Part shown: in pieces, positions 26,701 to 34,669 of the stretch | Layout of the letters: every line of letters starts with the position of its first letter | Numbering within the stretch: position 1 is the first letter of the stretch | Assembly: GCA_002345965.1 (NCBI GenBank) | Contig: DDTF01000053.1 | Coordinates: 27,169-87,361, forward strand | Direction: 5' to 3' | DNA length: 60,193 nt | DNA from: Flammeovirgaceae bacterium UBA2371 | Lineage (GTDB): Bacteria > Bacteroidota > Bacteroidia > Cytophagales > Cyclobacteriaceae | The notes under the pieces: generated by a model | What the model was told of the DNA's origin: nothing | What the model saw: the letters and a program-made list of their open reading frames with translations, nothing else | Database searches by the model: none | Position numbers and translations under genes: made by a program

Positions 26701-26746
26701 TGCACTCGAACGTACGTTGAAAGAAGATTTTATGCAACTGGATTAA
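23711..26746 (+). CDS. Trifunctional kinase - M23 peptidase - class III aminotransferase (1011 aa)
   Basis: Three domains are fused. Residues about 1-310 are an aminoglycoside-phosphotransferase-fold kinase with NDANDYN (D202, N207) and IDFGD (D224), closest in style to the hydroxylysine-kinase branch. Residues about 410-570 are a LytM/M23 domain with all zinc residues: H439-x3-D443, a GHL, and H530-x-H532. Residues about 595-1011 are a class III PLP aminotransferase with the Schiff-base Lys850 in TIGKPIGNGHP. In animals the kinase type makes phosphorylated hydroxylysine, and class III enzymes of the ETNPPL/PHYKPL type act as phospho-lyases. A kinase plus phospho-lyase would therefore phosphorylate an amino alcohol and then eliminate ammonia and phosphate. 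The M23 domain lacks a signal peptide, so it is presumably cytoplasmic; its purpose is unclear. Confidence 0.92.
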   Translation: MSFSLSEVKSLIKNTYNLEGDVKPLPGEIDLNFLITTPNKRKYTFKIANAKEKQANLEFQNAFMMHLHAKNLGLEIPEVIPSTSNGQHINTLSDKNGNTRFIRLLTWVEGRPLATVNPHTDQLLYHLGNLCGNLSKALVDFDHPAAYRFIKWDLAQAAWIKPHLNHFKDEGRNTLVNYYYGLYESTVKPVERSLPKSVIYNDANDYNVLVGYDKINPKVPGVIDFGDAVHSHRINELAIAMAYALMHKPDPLQAAYPIVKGYHSVFPLEDVELKALFSLVTVRLLISVVCSHQNREENPENVYLQISDEAAWMLLKKLKDVSPSFAYYTFRHACGMEPCPTHSIFNKWVAASVSTFKPVVSITLNEQNAHWLDLSMGSLELGNQSVVLSDEKLRNQIEATLHDSGKQVGIGQYNEVRPFYTSTTFEQEGNNGPEWRTVHIGLDLFMKPGEPVYTPLDGEVVSAVENLGHRNYGPTVIVKHDVLPELTFYTLYGHLSRSSLNLVSPGDKLAAGTQVGTLGELHENGGWSPHLHFQILLDPLGSSGDFPGVALPSQIDIWKSLCPDPWLLIAGKPSPAPPTPASSALLAYRKTHLGKNLSLSYHRPLNMQRGFMQYLYEADGRKYLDTVNNVAHVGHEHPRVVKAGQKQMAVLNTNTRYLHQNIIQFTEALLKTMPATLNVAYVVNSGSEANELALRIAKTYTGHRDMVVVEVGYHGNTNACVDISSYKFDRKGGTGAPDHIHVVPIPDTYRGIYRNMDQAGIKYASHVKEAINKVKAGKKGIAGFICESVLSCGGQIVLPNGYLRAAYQHVHDAGGVCIADEVQTGCGRAGDHFWAFESQGVVPDIVTIGKPIGNGHPLGVVVTTQKLSDAFANGMEYFNTFGGNPVSSAIGLEVLNVIDDEGLKQNAKEIGGYIKDGLMQLKNNYPIIGDVRGLGLFLGVELVRDNNLTPATEQATYLANRMRELGILISTDGPFENVLKIKPPIVFSKKDSDLLLAALERTLKEDFMQLD

Positions 26747-26761
26747 CCTCCATTTGATTTA

Positions 26762-26792
26762 CAATGATTATGCTTCTTTGCATTGATCATTG
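26762..26792. terminator. Possible convergent terminator hairpin
   Basis: CAATGAT (26762-26768) and ATCATTG (26786-26792) pair, with an inner TGC/GCA. It overlaps the end of the gene whose stop is at 26787 and lies between two convergent genes. There is no strong T tract, so the call is weak. Confidence 0.25.
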
Positions 26793-27707
26793 ATCTATCC
26801 TCCCGTCAAGCCAGTGCACAATATTGAGCAACAGCTTATGATTTTGAGTGGCCAGTGGAGAATTCATTCCCATTTTTCTTTTGTCAGGTCCAGCCAGCTG
26901 TGCTGAAAACATGGCCGCTTCCCCCGATACTACAAGCCTGCCTTTTGCCACTTTCATGTAAGCCAACTGAGACCATCCCTCTACACTTTGTCTTTTTGTA
27001 TCATCATGAAACCGCCAGGCCGTATCAGGAAGCAGGTTGATGTGATCATCTTCAAACTGCAGAACTGGTGTTGCACCTTCTGGTATCTGAAATGCTTGTC
27101 CGGTAAAGGTAGCCACTTCGTTGATTTGCTCGGTTTCATTTCTTCCCCATGTAATGACTGAAGGTAAAAGTGTACCTTTATCTGTGGAGAAAATGGAAGG
27201 AATATCACCATCATTGCGCATAACGAATCCATTGGTGAACGTAAATCCAAATGCACTGGCCAGATCTGCGGCTGCACCAGCTAGTGGCATATGATCTGCA
27301 ATCAGAAAAAGACTCCCCCCTTCTTCAACCCATTTCTTCAATGTCACAATCTCTTCTTGCGTAAATGCCGATGGATTAGGCAATATCCACCGGCCTACAT
27401 TGGCCTCATTGAGTGCATTTGAAATCACGAGGATTTTACCTTTGTTCAACATGTCTCTCTTAAATAAACCAGTGTAAGCCTTCACCTGATAGCCATCTCG
27501 TTCAAGCAACTGAGCAAATGAGGTATACCTGCCCTCCTTAGTATGAAAATTATGATGTCCTTCATCAATAAAAACTACTGGCCCTTGCCCTGTAGCATAA
27601 GCCGGCTTATCAATGGACGGACGGTAATTCTCATCGGCTATTTGTTGGGCCGATAAGCCAATTGGAAGATAAAGGAAAATCATCGACACTAATTTGAATA
27701 GTTTCAT
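26787..27707 (-). CDS. Secreted DUF4350/GATase-like protein (306 aa)
   Basis: From the ATG at 27707 the protein has a signal peptide (MKLFKLVSMIFLYLPIGLSA, followed by Q). The mature part resembles DUF4350 or class I glutamine-amidotransferase-like folds: PVVFIDEGHHNFHTKEGRY, ILVISNALNEANVG, ALTQ-like AFTQEEIVTLKKWVEEGGSL and FLIADHMPLAGAAADLASAF. No catalytic Cys is seen at the expected nucleophile elbow, so it is probably a binding or regulatory protein. A longer reading from a TTG at 27743 is unlikely. It follows the GGT gene by 47 bases on the same strand and may be the last gene of that operon. Confidence 0.65.
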   Translation of the reverse strand: MKLFKLVSMIFLYLPIGLSAQQIADENYRPSIDKPAYATGQGPVVFIDEGHHNFHTKEGRYTSFAQLLERDGYQVKAYTGLFKRDMLNKGKILVISNALNEANVGRWILPNPSAFTQEEIVTLKKWVEEGGSLFLIADHMPLAGAAADLASAFGFTFTNGFVMRNDGDIPSIFSTDKGTLLPSVITWGRNETEQINEVATFTGQAFQIPEGATPVLQFEDDHINLLPDTAWRFHDDTKRQSVEGWSQLAYMKVAKGRLVVSGEAAMFSAQLAGPDKRKMGMNSPLATQNHKLLLNIVHWLDGRIDQ

Positions 27708-27754
27708 CGGTAGGAAGCTGATTTCAAAAAAATTCAAAAACAAACTATACTATA

Positions 27755-29347
27755 TTATTGGCTGTCAACACCATCCCGTCTAGGATCTGCCGCTCCAAGC
27801 CATCGGCCATTCTCGAAGGCCACGGCATGCACACCACCAAAATACGGATTCAAACCGTTGACACCCAATTCATTTTTTACTTCTGTCAATTGATAACCCT
27901 GCTCATTCAACCATGCCGATACGGTTGAGTCCGGACGTTCAAAATAAACTTTATTGCCCACAACATGAACACGGGGTGCTTGAATCGCCTCATTGATATC
28001 ACTTTTTACATCAATCCAGTACTGAATGGTTTGGGCCACCGCAGAGATTATTCTTGCACTCCCGGGGCTACCGGTGGCCATCACATTCTCCCCTTCCTTA
28101 CTTCTCACAATAGTGGGACTCATGGAGGAGTAAGCCATTTTGTTTGGTCCGACAGCAAAGGGATGGGTAACATCATCATAGACAAAATCTTCCATATAAC
28201 TATTGTAAATAAAACCCAATGACGCGGAGGCGGCACGTGAACCAAAATAAGCATTGATGCTGGTGGTAACAGACACCAGCATGCCATCGCTATCTACCAC
28301 GGAAAAATGGGTGGTTTCTCCCGCTCCTTCCATTTCCATCTCACCTGCTCTTGTTGGCTGAAGTAATTCTTTGGCCTTGTCCTTTGAAATCCTCGTTGAC
28401 ACTTCACTTTTGTAATTGACCATATCTTGAATCGGATTCACCTGCCTTTCTCCATGCGCCAAAGCAAGCGCCTTCACCAAATTCACGTTCCTGTCTTCTA
28501 CTTTATCCATTGGCTCCAAAAGGTTAAGGGCCAATAGCACTACCCACCCACCACATGGAGGTGTACTTGTAAATATTTGAAAGTCCCTGTAAGTGGATTC
28601 CAATGCAGGTACTACTTCAGGTGTCGGGAATTCATTCAAATCTTTTAATGAAATCCAACCTCCATTTTCCTTCATATCGCGCGCAATCACTGAAGCAATC
28701 TCTCCATGGTAAAAGTCATCAGCACCAACACTTCCCAAACGCTTCAAAGTATTGGCCAGTGCAGGCTGAGCCAATAGCTGGCCCTCTTCAGGGATTTTTC
28801 CCTCTATTAAAAAGTGCTGCATGTGATACGGGGAGCTTAACAAACGCTTTTCATATTCTTGATATACTTTGGCACGAAAGCGACCCAGTCTAAATCCATT
28901 TTCAGCCTGGTCGATAGCGGGCTGCAATGCATGCTGCCATGGAATGGATTTACTCCCATACGTTTTAAAAGCAAAGTCTAACGTTTTGACAAAAGAAGGA
29001 ATGGTTGACCTTCTGTGATATTGAATGTCATCCTCTGTGGCAGTAACAGATGTTGAGGCGGGGGAATAAGTAGTACCATTAATCATAAATGGTTTTTCAC
29101 CAGGGATACTTACCAACATTTGAATGCCAGCTCCTAAACCTGTCATAGCAGGTTCAGTAACGGCCAACGAAAAGGCAATCGCTACTGCAGCATCAATGGC
29201 ATTACCACCGCTTTTCAACACCTCCATCCCTGCTTCAGCCGCCTCGGGGGTGGCCGCAGCTATTGCCCCATGGCTTTTTTCTTGCCGTGTAGATTGACAC
29301 GATCCAAATAATATTAAAAGCACTAGGGATAATCTCACACGTTTCAT
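27755..29347 (-). CDS. Gamma-glutamyltransferase, lipoprotein type (530 aa)
   Basis: The protein cleaves gamma-glutamyl bonds, for example in glutathione, by hydrolysis or transfer. A lipobox, LLILFGSC, places a lipidated Cys at residue 17, so the enzyme is anchored in the periplasm. The large subunit shows SHGAIAAATPEAAEAGMEVL and GGNAIDAAVA near 26-57. The small subunit would begin at T345 in ETTHFSVVDSDG, the autocatalytic Thr that becomes the nucleophile, and continues with ATGSPGSARI. The length is normal. Its ATG overlaps the stop of the upstream aminotransferase gene by 4 bases (ATGA), indicating translational coupling. Confidence 0.93.
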   Translation of the reverse strand: MKRVRLSLVLLILFGSCQSTRQEKSHGAIAAATPEAAEAGMEVLKSGGNAIDAAVAIAFSLAVTEPAMTGLGAGIQMLVSIPGEKPFMINGTTYSPASTSVTATEDDIQYHRRSTIPSFVKTLDFAFKTYGSKSIPWQHALQPAIDQAENGFRLGRFRAKVYQEYEKRLLSSPYHMQHFLIEGKIPEEGQLLAQPALANTLKRLGSVGADDFYHGEIASVIARDMKENGGWISLKDLNEFPTPEVVPALESTYRDFQIFTSTPPCGGWVVLLALNLLEPMDKVEDRNVNLVKALALAHGERQVNPIQDMVNYKSEVSTRISKDKAKELLQPTRAGEMEMEGAGETTHFSVVDSDGMLVSVTTSINAYFGSRAASASLGFIYNSYMEDFVYDDVTHPFAVGPNKMAYSSMSPTIVRSKEGENVMATGSPGSARIISAVAQTIQYWIDVKSDINEAIQAPRVHVVGNKVYFERPDSTVSAWLNEQGYQLTEVKNELGVNGLNPYFGGVHAVAFENGRWLGAADPRRDGVDSQ

Positions 29348-30600
29348 TTCAACCAGGTTTTTATGGCATTACAGGCTTCTACCACGCGAGGTGCAACATC
29401 ATTTACCTTTTGAGGCGAAATGGATCCATGCATTTTTACAAAATCAAGTGCAGATTTACCGTCAAAATCAACATAAGACAACCGGGCAGACAATTCTTCA
29501 TCAGTCTGCCCAAAGTCAGCACCTGGCAACAATGCTACACCTGTTTCTTCAAGCAACTTCCTGCACAATTGGGTGGAGGTCTCAATTCCTTTCTGCTTTA
29601 ATTGATCCCTGTATTCCGTGAAATCAGGGAAGAGATAAAACCCTCCTTCAGGCGCAGGCATTTTGAGGCCTATTCCCGTTAGCGCTTCATAGGTGTACGA
29701 TGCAATGGCTTTTAATACTTTTCTCGACTCCGCTACATATGTTTCAATTTCAGGTCCGAACTCAAATGCCTTTACCGCAGCATATTGAATAGGGGCGCTC
29801 GTAGCTGTAAATGTTTCACTCGCCACCACACCCATCGCATCAATTAACCACCTGAGGTTTTCTGGAAAGGTGAATGTACCTAGCCGCCAGCCCCCGGCAC
29901 CGCTCCACTTGCTCAAGCCCGAACTCACGATGGTCCCCTCGGGATAATAGTTGGCTATTGAAACATGCGTGCCATTATGCATCAGTTCTCCATAGATTTC
30001 ATCAGAAATAACAAGCAGTTCATATTTTCGGGCAACATCCGCCAGTGCCTTTAGCTCATCGCTGGAATAACTTGCACCAGTGGGATTGCTGGGATAGTTA
30101 AGAATAAGCATGAATTTCCTCTTGGGATGTTTCTCACAATAAGCCTCCAAAGAAGTTGCATCCAACATTTTCTTTTGACTACCAGATGTATCTATCCACA
30201 ACGATTGCTTTCCGGTAATCTGAGCTTGTGGCGCATAAGAAACCCAGCTGGGTGCTGGCACCAAAAGGTCTCCATCAAAACACAATTGAGCGATGTACAA
30301 CAACTCTTTTGAACCCGGGCCGATTATTACATCTTCCGCCCTTGCTTTCATATGGGTTCTCCTGGTATGATAATTAGCCACTGCTACCCGAAGGCTATAT
30401 AAACCCTTTACCGGTAGATAGTCTTTCTCCCGGGCATGCACAATCAACTCATTGACCACAACATCCGGCACTGGAAAAGGCGATTGCCCAAATCCAAGTT
30501 TATATACTTTTCTACCCTGCTTGATCAATTCATTGGACAATTCATTGATGGCAAGCGTAGCGGAAGGCTTAAGCGTTTTTATATTTTGTTTAAGAAACAT
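29344..30600 (-). CDS. Class I/II PLP aminotransferase, AspC-like (418 aa)
   Basis: This PLP-dependent aminotransferase has the substrate/PLP motifs NYPSNPTG (168-175) and SDEIYGEL (199-206), and the Schiff-base Lys231 in SSGLSKWSGAGGWRLG. It probably transfers an amino group between an amino acid and a 2-oxo acid in the cytoplasm. Length and motif order fit fold-type I aspartate or aromatic aminotransferase relatives; the substrate is not certain. It is the first gene of an operon with gamma-glutamyltransferase, with a 4-base stop/start overlap, which suggests linked use of gamma-glutamyl compounds or released glutamate. Confidence 0.9.
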   Translation of the reverse strand: MFLKQNIKTLKPSATLAINELSNELIKQGRKVYKLGFGQSPFPVPDVVVNELIVHAREKDYLPVKGLYSLRVAVANYHTRRTHMKARAEDVIIGPGSKELLYIAQLCFDGDLLVPAPSWVSYAPQAQITGKQSLWIDTSGSQKKMLDATSLEAYCEKHPKRKFMLILNYPSNPTGASYSSDELKALADVARKYELLVISDEIYGELMHNGTHVSIANYYPEGTIVSSGLSKWSGAGGWRLGTFTFPENLRWLIDAMGVVASETFTATSAPIQYAAVKAFEFGPEIETYVAESRKVLKAIASYTYEALTGIGLKMPAPEGGFYLFPDFTEYRDQLKQKGIETSTQLCRKLLEETGVALLPGADFGQTDEELSARLSYVDFDGKSALDFVKMHGSISPQKVNDVAPRVVEACNAIKTWLK

Positions 30601-30706
30601 GAGGCAGCCTGACTTTTAAAAAGAGGTTAAAAATTGATAGGAGAAAGTTATAAAAAAAATGATAGTACACCTTTCTGTTTGAAGGGGTTTGTCTGGGAAG
30701 ATACGG

Positions 30707-31822
30707 TTATTGAGAACCTAAAGGGGTTTCATATAGTCCATCAGGATTATACGCCAAATCCACAATTTCAAGAATAAGCCAATTGAAATCTCCTTCATTC
30801 AGTTTCCAGGTTACCTTGCACTTGTTGGGTACTTTTACTCCATCCAAATTTTTGTAGGATTCCATTTCCACTATCCAATTTTCTTCAGTGGCCTCCTTAC
30901 CAGCACCATAGTATCTCTGGGTGCTAAATGATTTCACGTCCCCATCTGCTGTAAATTCAAAAGTACCTTGAGCCTTTAGATCTTGGTAGGTTAATGTTGC
31001 CCTCGCAGTGGTTGGTCCAAGTTCTTCCCATTCCATATAGTCGCTGGCAAAGAATTGGGGAAACCAACTTGACTCTCCCAAAAAGCGAATCAAAGCACCT
31101 GAATTGATTTTCTCATTGTCATATTCATTCACCATATTAATGAGCGACTGCGCCTTAATCAGCATTTTACCTTTACCCTCTTTTAATTCATCCCTCCCAT
31201 TAAAATAAACCAAACTGCTCATTTGCACTTTGGTAGTCCATACGAAGGCTGGGTCCTTAAGATTGAAATACTGCTCAGCATTAAAATCCATCCAGTCTGC
31301 ATCTGGTTTTAACTTCATTTTACCCTTTTGCTTTAAACGAACGGTTCCTGCTTTTGACTTGCCGATAGCTCCCGAATTATGCAAGCACTTTTGAACAATG
31401 GGTGGCAGGTGCTCAACATCATTGTGGGTTATAATATCGTTATTATCGAATGATTCAAGTAAGGTTGTCGATTGTATCTCACTAGATAGCGAGAACGCTT
31501 CCTGAGCATAGGCAGGCAATGCAATAAACAATATTACCGCATTGACAGCCGTACCCATTTTGGCATCCTTCCAAAAAATAATAATTAAAATCTGAGACAA
31601 CAACACAGCCACCATACTCACTAATGGCCAGTGTTTTTCTTTCAATAAAAAAAAGATGGCAGTAATAATAAACATCATCATGACTGCCAGCCAAACAAGT
31701 CCCAGTGGTTTCGAAACTGCTTTTGTAATTTGCTCACCTCCCAGGTGAAATGCTTTTAAAAAACCCAGCGCATGTATGAGGCCATGCATGCAAACGACTA
31801 AAGCAAATAAGTATTTTAACAT
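30707..31822 (-). CDS. Membrane protein with DUF6544-like domain (371 aa)
   Basis: From the ATG at 31822 (a TTG three codons earlier is less likely) the protein has about four hydrophobic helices in its first 110 residues (MLKYLFALVVCMHGLIHALG, LGLVWLAVMMMFIITAIFFL, LVSMVAVLLSQILIIIFW, NAVILFIALPAYA). A soluble beta-rich domain of about 250 residues follows (MLIKAQSLINMVNEYDNEKI; VPNKCKVTWKLNEGDFNWLI). This order fits what I know as DUF6544, an uncharacterised family. The soluble part may face the periplasm or cytoplasm; the function is unknown. It lies just downstream (52 bases) of the universal stress gene on the same strand. Confidence 0.65.
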   Translation of the reverse strand: MLKYLFALVVCMHGLIHALGFLKAFHLGGEQITKAVSKPLGLVWLAVMMMFIITAIFFLLKEKHWPLVSMVAVLLSQILIIIFWKDAKMGTAVNAVILFIALPAYAQEAFSLSSEIQSTTLLESFDNNDIITHNDVEHLPPIVQKCLHNSGAIGKSKAGTVRLKQKGKMKLKPDADWMDFNAEQYFNLKDPAFVWTTKVQMSSLVYFNGRDELKEGKGKMLIKAQSLINMVNEYDNEKINSGALIRFLGESSWFPQFFASDYMEWEELGPTTARATLTYQDLKAQGTFEFTADGDVKSFSTQRYYGAGKEATEENWIVEMESYKNLDGVKVPNKCKVTWKLNEGDFNWLILEIVDLAYNPDGLYETPLGSQ

Positions 31823-31873
31823 AACAAGCAAACCAGAATCAAAACAAAAGAATGATTTTACCTGTAAACGTCT

Positions 31874-32698
31874 TTACACCATAACACTAAGTACAGGCAC
31901 CTTTGACTTAAATAAAAGTGCTTCAGTAATTCCAAAGTCATACCCCGCGCGTTTAGAGCGATTGTGTGTCACTTTGGCAATTACCTGTGTTTTGTTTTCT
32001 TCAGCATAAGCCAACATACCCTTTTCCACATCCATTGCATTGTATACTTCACCTTTCATCTTAATGTCAGGGAATGCACTCATCAACTTTTGCATGGCCT
32101 TCCTTACTGAAGGGGTGTCTTTGAAATTAGACGGTGTGTTTATGTAAAGCAATGTTAGACTTGCACCAGTTGCTTTCAAGAAAGATATGATCTTGCCGAA
32201 TGGCTGACTGAGGCTCTCTTCAAAATTGGCCGCAAAAACAATCTTTTTAATGGAGGCAGGTTTAAAATCCTTCTTCACAGATAATACCGGAACTGGACTT
32301 GTTCTCATCACTTTTTGCGCATGACTTCCAATAAAATAACGGTGAGATTCACCTGTGCCATGGGCACCCATAATGATTAAATTGCACTTGTACAGTTTGG
32401 CTACATACATCACCTCTTCCTGCACAATGCCCGGTCTTGTTATTCCGGTAGTTTTTACACCTTTAAACATTTTGTTTTTCAAGAACTTATCCATCTTCAC
32501 TTCCGCCTCAACCATACGCGCTTCATGTTCCGGATGTTCCTGTTGCTTTTCTACAGGAATACGATTCCAATCGGAAGGCGCACTGAAAATATGGAGTAGG
32601 AAAAGTTCAGCACCTGTTTTTTTTGCTAAAGCAATACCCGTACTTACAGCAGTTAAGGCGTAATCAGAAAAATCAGTAGGAATTAATATCGATTTCAT
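31874..32698 (-). CDS. Universal stress protein, two tandem Usp domains (274 aa)
   Basis: Two Usp domains (about 1-140 and 150-274) are fused, each an alpha/beta Rossmann-like fold (SILIPTDFSDYALTAVSTG; PASIKKIVFAANFEESLSQP). The first domain ends with the ATP-binding pattern G111-x2-G114-x9-G124-S (GAHGTGESHRYFIGS), so it may bind ATP. The second half (ALLFKSKVPVLSVMV) lacks a complete copy of this motif. Tandem Usp proteins respond to growth arrest, low oxygen or other stresses. A near-perfect TGAC-N4-GTCA palindrome lies 62 bases upstream, which fits control by a Crp/Fnr-family regulator but is not proof. Confidence 0.9.
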   Translation of the reverse strand: MKSILIPTDFSDYALTAVSTGIALAKKTGAELFLLHIFSAPSDWNRIPVEKQQEHPEHEARMVEAEVKMDKFLKNKMFKGVKTTGITRPGIVQEEVMYVAKLYKCNLIIMGAHGTGESHRYFIGSHAQKVMRTSPVPVLSVKKDFKPASIKKIVFAANFEESLSQPFGKIISFLKATGASLTLLYINTPSNFKDTPSVRKAMQKLMSAFPDIKMKGEVYNAMDVEKGMLAYAEENKTQVIAKVTHNRSKRAGYDFGITEALLFKSKVPVLSVMV

Positions 32699-32759
32699 AG
32701 TTTCTATTCTAGTTAACGGTTTGATATCTGCAATAAGTCACTAATTAGGCTATTTTAAA

Positions 32760-32773
32760 ATGACAAAAGTCAC
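32760..32773. promoter_or_regulatory. Possible Crp/Fnr-type site ATGACAAAAGTCAC upstream of the Usp gene
   Basis: ATGAC-AAAA-GTCAC keeps the TGAC/GTCA core with one outer mismatch. It lies about 62 bases before the Usp start and 39 bases after the Na/Pi stop. It is preceded by AAA as at 14291 and 34587. Confidence 0.45.
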
Positions 32774-32811
32774 ATCAAAAGCTAAGTATTGTCACCCAGG
32801 AATAGCTTGAG

Positions 32812-34509
32812 CTATTCATACTCCAATAAGGTTTCATTGATCTCCTGAACCGCCATAAATTGCTTGATCTCATCTGAGTTCAACAGAAGTTCTCGTAAGG
32901 AGAGAAGTAGTTGTCTTGAGGATTGTACAAAAGCCCGGTTGACAATCAGGGCAGTAGAAACATTAATATCTGATATCTGATTGGCAGAAATCGCCTTTGT
33001 TGTAAAAGCAACAAAAGTATGATCATCTTCCTTAATATGCTTCAGTATTAGCAATAAGCGCTTCACTTTATCCGCCCCTTCCCTTTCATCCATCAACTTA
33101 TCAATCTTCAAATAAGTTTCGATTAATCTTTTCCTGAAATTCATGTACTGATCATTCAAAAAATCATTATCCGAGTTGGCGAATTCTTCAAAATCATGTC
33201 TGACATCCTTTAATGATTTGGCCGCATGCAATGTCATCCTCGCACCATGCAAGTATCTATTTAATTCCACCGAATCTTCTTCTGTCAGTTCATGGGTTTG
33301 AATGCTTGCTGAAAAAGTAAATAATTCTGCCTGCAATAATTTTAAATTGTTATACTGAGTTTCGAGCGTTATCCCGGCTCTTATTTTTTTTCCTGCCAGA
33401 TCGCTGCTTGTAAATACCAGCTTCTCATCAATGTCCAGTACTGCAAGGTTGTACCTGAGTGTCTCCTGTACCAGATGAATTGACTCCATACGCAAAGCGG
33501 GTATGGCAGCCTCAGCCACATTAGGTGTAACATTATTAATATGCAAGGTGAGCGTCTCAAGTTTATCCGGAAATACCTTTGTAAGCAAAACTGAAAAATA
33601 TTTGATCAATGGATAAAAAACCAGAACACCCAATACATTGAAGATGGTGTGAAAAAGTGCTAATGCAACAACATGATTATTACTTGCAAAAACACTTAAA
33701 GAAATAAATACAAGTAGTGGCATGGCCACCAATGCAACAATACCTGTTATCAGATTAAATGCAAAATGACTAAAGGCCACACGCTTCTTGGCGGGAGCGG
33801 CACCAATCGCACCAAGCAAAACTGTAATCGTGGTGCCCAGGTTAGCCCCGATTACCATTGCTGCCGAAGCACTGAATCCTATTATTCCGGCATTTAATGC
33901 CGTGAGCACAATGGCCATGGTGGCAGAGCTGGATTGCATCACGGCCGTAAGTAATACACCTATCCCCACATACACCATCAATCCATAATCAGGAATGGTA
34001 GACATGTCAAATCCTTGAGCGAATGTCTCAACACTTCCCTTCATGTAATCAATACCCATGAAGAGAAAACCAAATCCAGCCAATAGCTTACTAACCGCTG
34101 AATACTTTTCAGACTGCCCCAGAAAAATTAATCCTAAACCTCCAATTCCAATGAGCGGTAGCGCAAAACTTTCTATCTGTACCTGAAATCCCAGTGTTGC
34201 AACAATCCATCCGGTTATAGTAGTACCAATGTTTGAACCTAAGATTACCCCTATGGCATTATCCATGGTCATGATCCGGGCGCCAACAAAAGCCAGTACC
34301 ATCAACGATACCGCTGAACTGCTTTGCAAAATCGCAGTAGTGAAGATTCCCGAAAGAATGGATTTTACTTTTCCTGACGTGTACTCACGGATAAGTCGCT
34401 TGAAGGCCCGGCCAGACAACTTCTTGATGGACTCTTCCATAAGGAACATCCCGAACATAAAAATTCCAAGCCCAGCCAGCAATTTCCAAATGTCGAAACT
34501 CTCAAACAT
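32812..34509 (-). CDS. Na/Pi cotransporter family protein (about 565 aa)
   Basis: The protein belongs to the NptA/PNaS (SLC34-like) sodium-phosphate cotransporter family. It shows about 10 hydrophobic helices in its first 330 residues. The duplicated signature QSSSA occurs twice, once per half (ILQSSSAVSLMVL and VMQSSSATMAIVL). A PhoU-like helical domain follows (about 360-560), a common regulatory tail. The ATG at 34509 gives the standard N-terminus MFESFDIWKLLAGLGIFMFG; a longer reading from 34572 adds a hydrophobic leader and is less likely. A TGAC-N4-(A)TCA near-palindrome lies 80 bases upstream. Phosphate is the expected substrate but not shown. Confidence 0.9.
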   Translation of the reverse strand: MFESFDIWKLLAGLGIFMFGMFLMEESIKKLSGRAFKRLIREYTSGKVKSILSGIFTTAILQSSSAVSLMVLAFVGARIMTMDNAIGVILGSNIGTTITGWIVATLGFQVQIESFALPLIGIGGLGLIFLGQSEKYSAVSKLLAGFGFLFMGIDYMKGSVETFAQGFDMSTIPDYGLMVYVGIGVLLTAVMQSSSATMAIVLTALNAGIIGFSASAAMVIGANLGTTITVLLGAIGAAPAKKRVAFSHFAFNLITGIVALVAMPLLVFISLSVFASNNHVVALALFHTIFNVLGVLVFYPLIKYFSVLLTKVFPDKLETLTLHINNVTPNVAEAAIPALRMESIHLVQETLRYNLAVLDIDEKLVFTSSDLAGKKIRAGITLETQYNNLKLLQAELFTFSASIQTHELTEEDSVELNRYLHGARMTLHAAKSLKDVRHDFEEFANSDNDFLNDQYMNFRKRLIETYLKIDKLMDEREGADKVKRLLLILKHIKEDDHTFVAFTTKAISANQISDINVSTALIVNRAFVQSSRQLLLSLRELLLNSDEIKQFMAVQEINETLLEYE

Positions 34510-34589
34510 GATGTAGAATATAGATAAGACGGTACACTTCGCAAAATTAAAAACCACTGCGAAGAACAACATTTTTAAATACCGCTAAA

Positions 34590-34603
34590 ATGACAATGAT
34601 CAC
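34590..34603. promoter_or_regulatory. Possible Crp/Fnr-type site ATGACAATGATCAC
   Basis: ATGAC-AATG-ATCAC keeps the TGA/TCA arms, with a C/A mismatch inside the core. It lies between the divergent Na/Pi (minus) and S10 peptidase (plus) genes and is preceded by AAA like the other copies. Confidence 0.3.
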
Positions 34604-34669
34604 ATTATCAACTATGCAATATCAAATCTCCGTGATTTTTCTCATCTTGGAGCCTTAAATGATTAAGTC

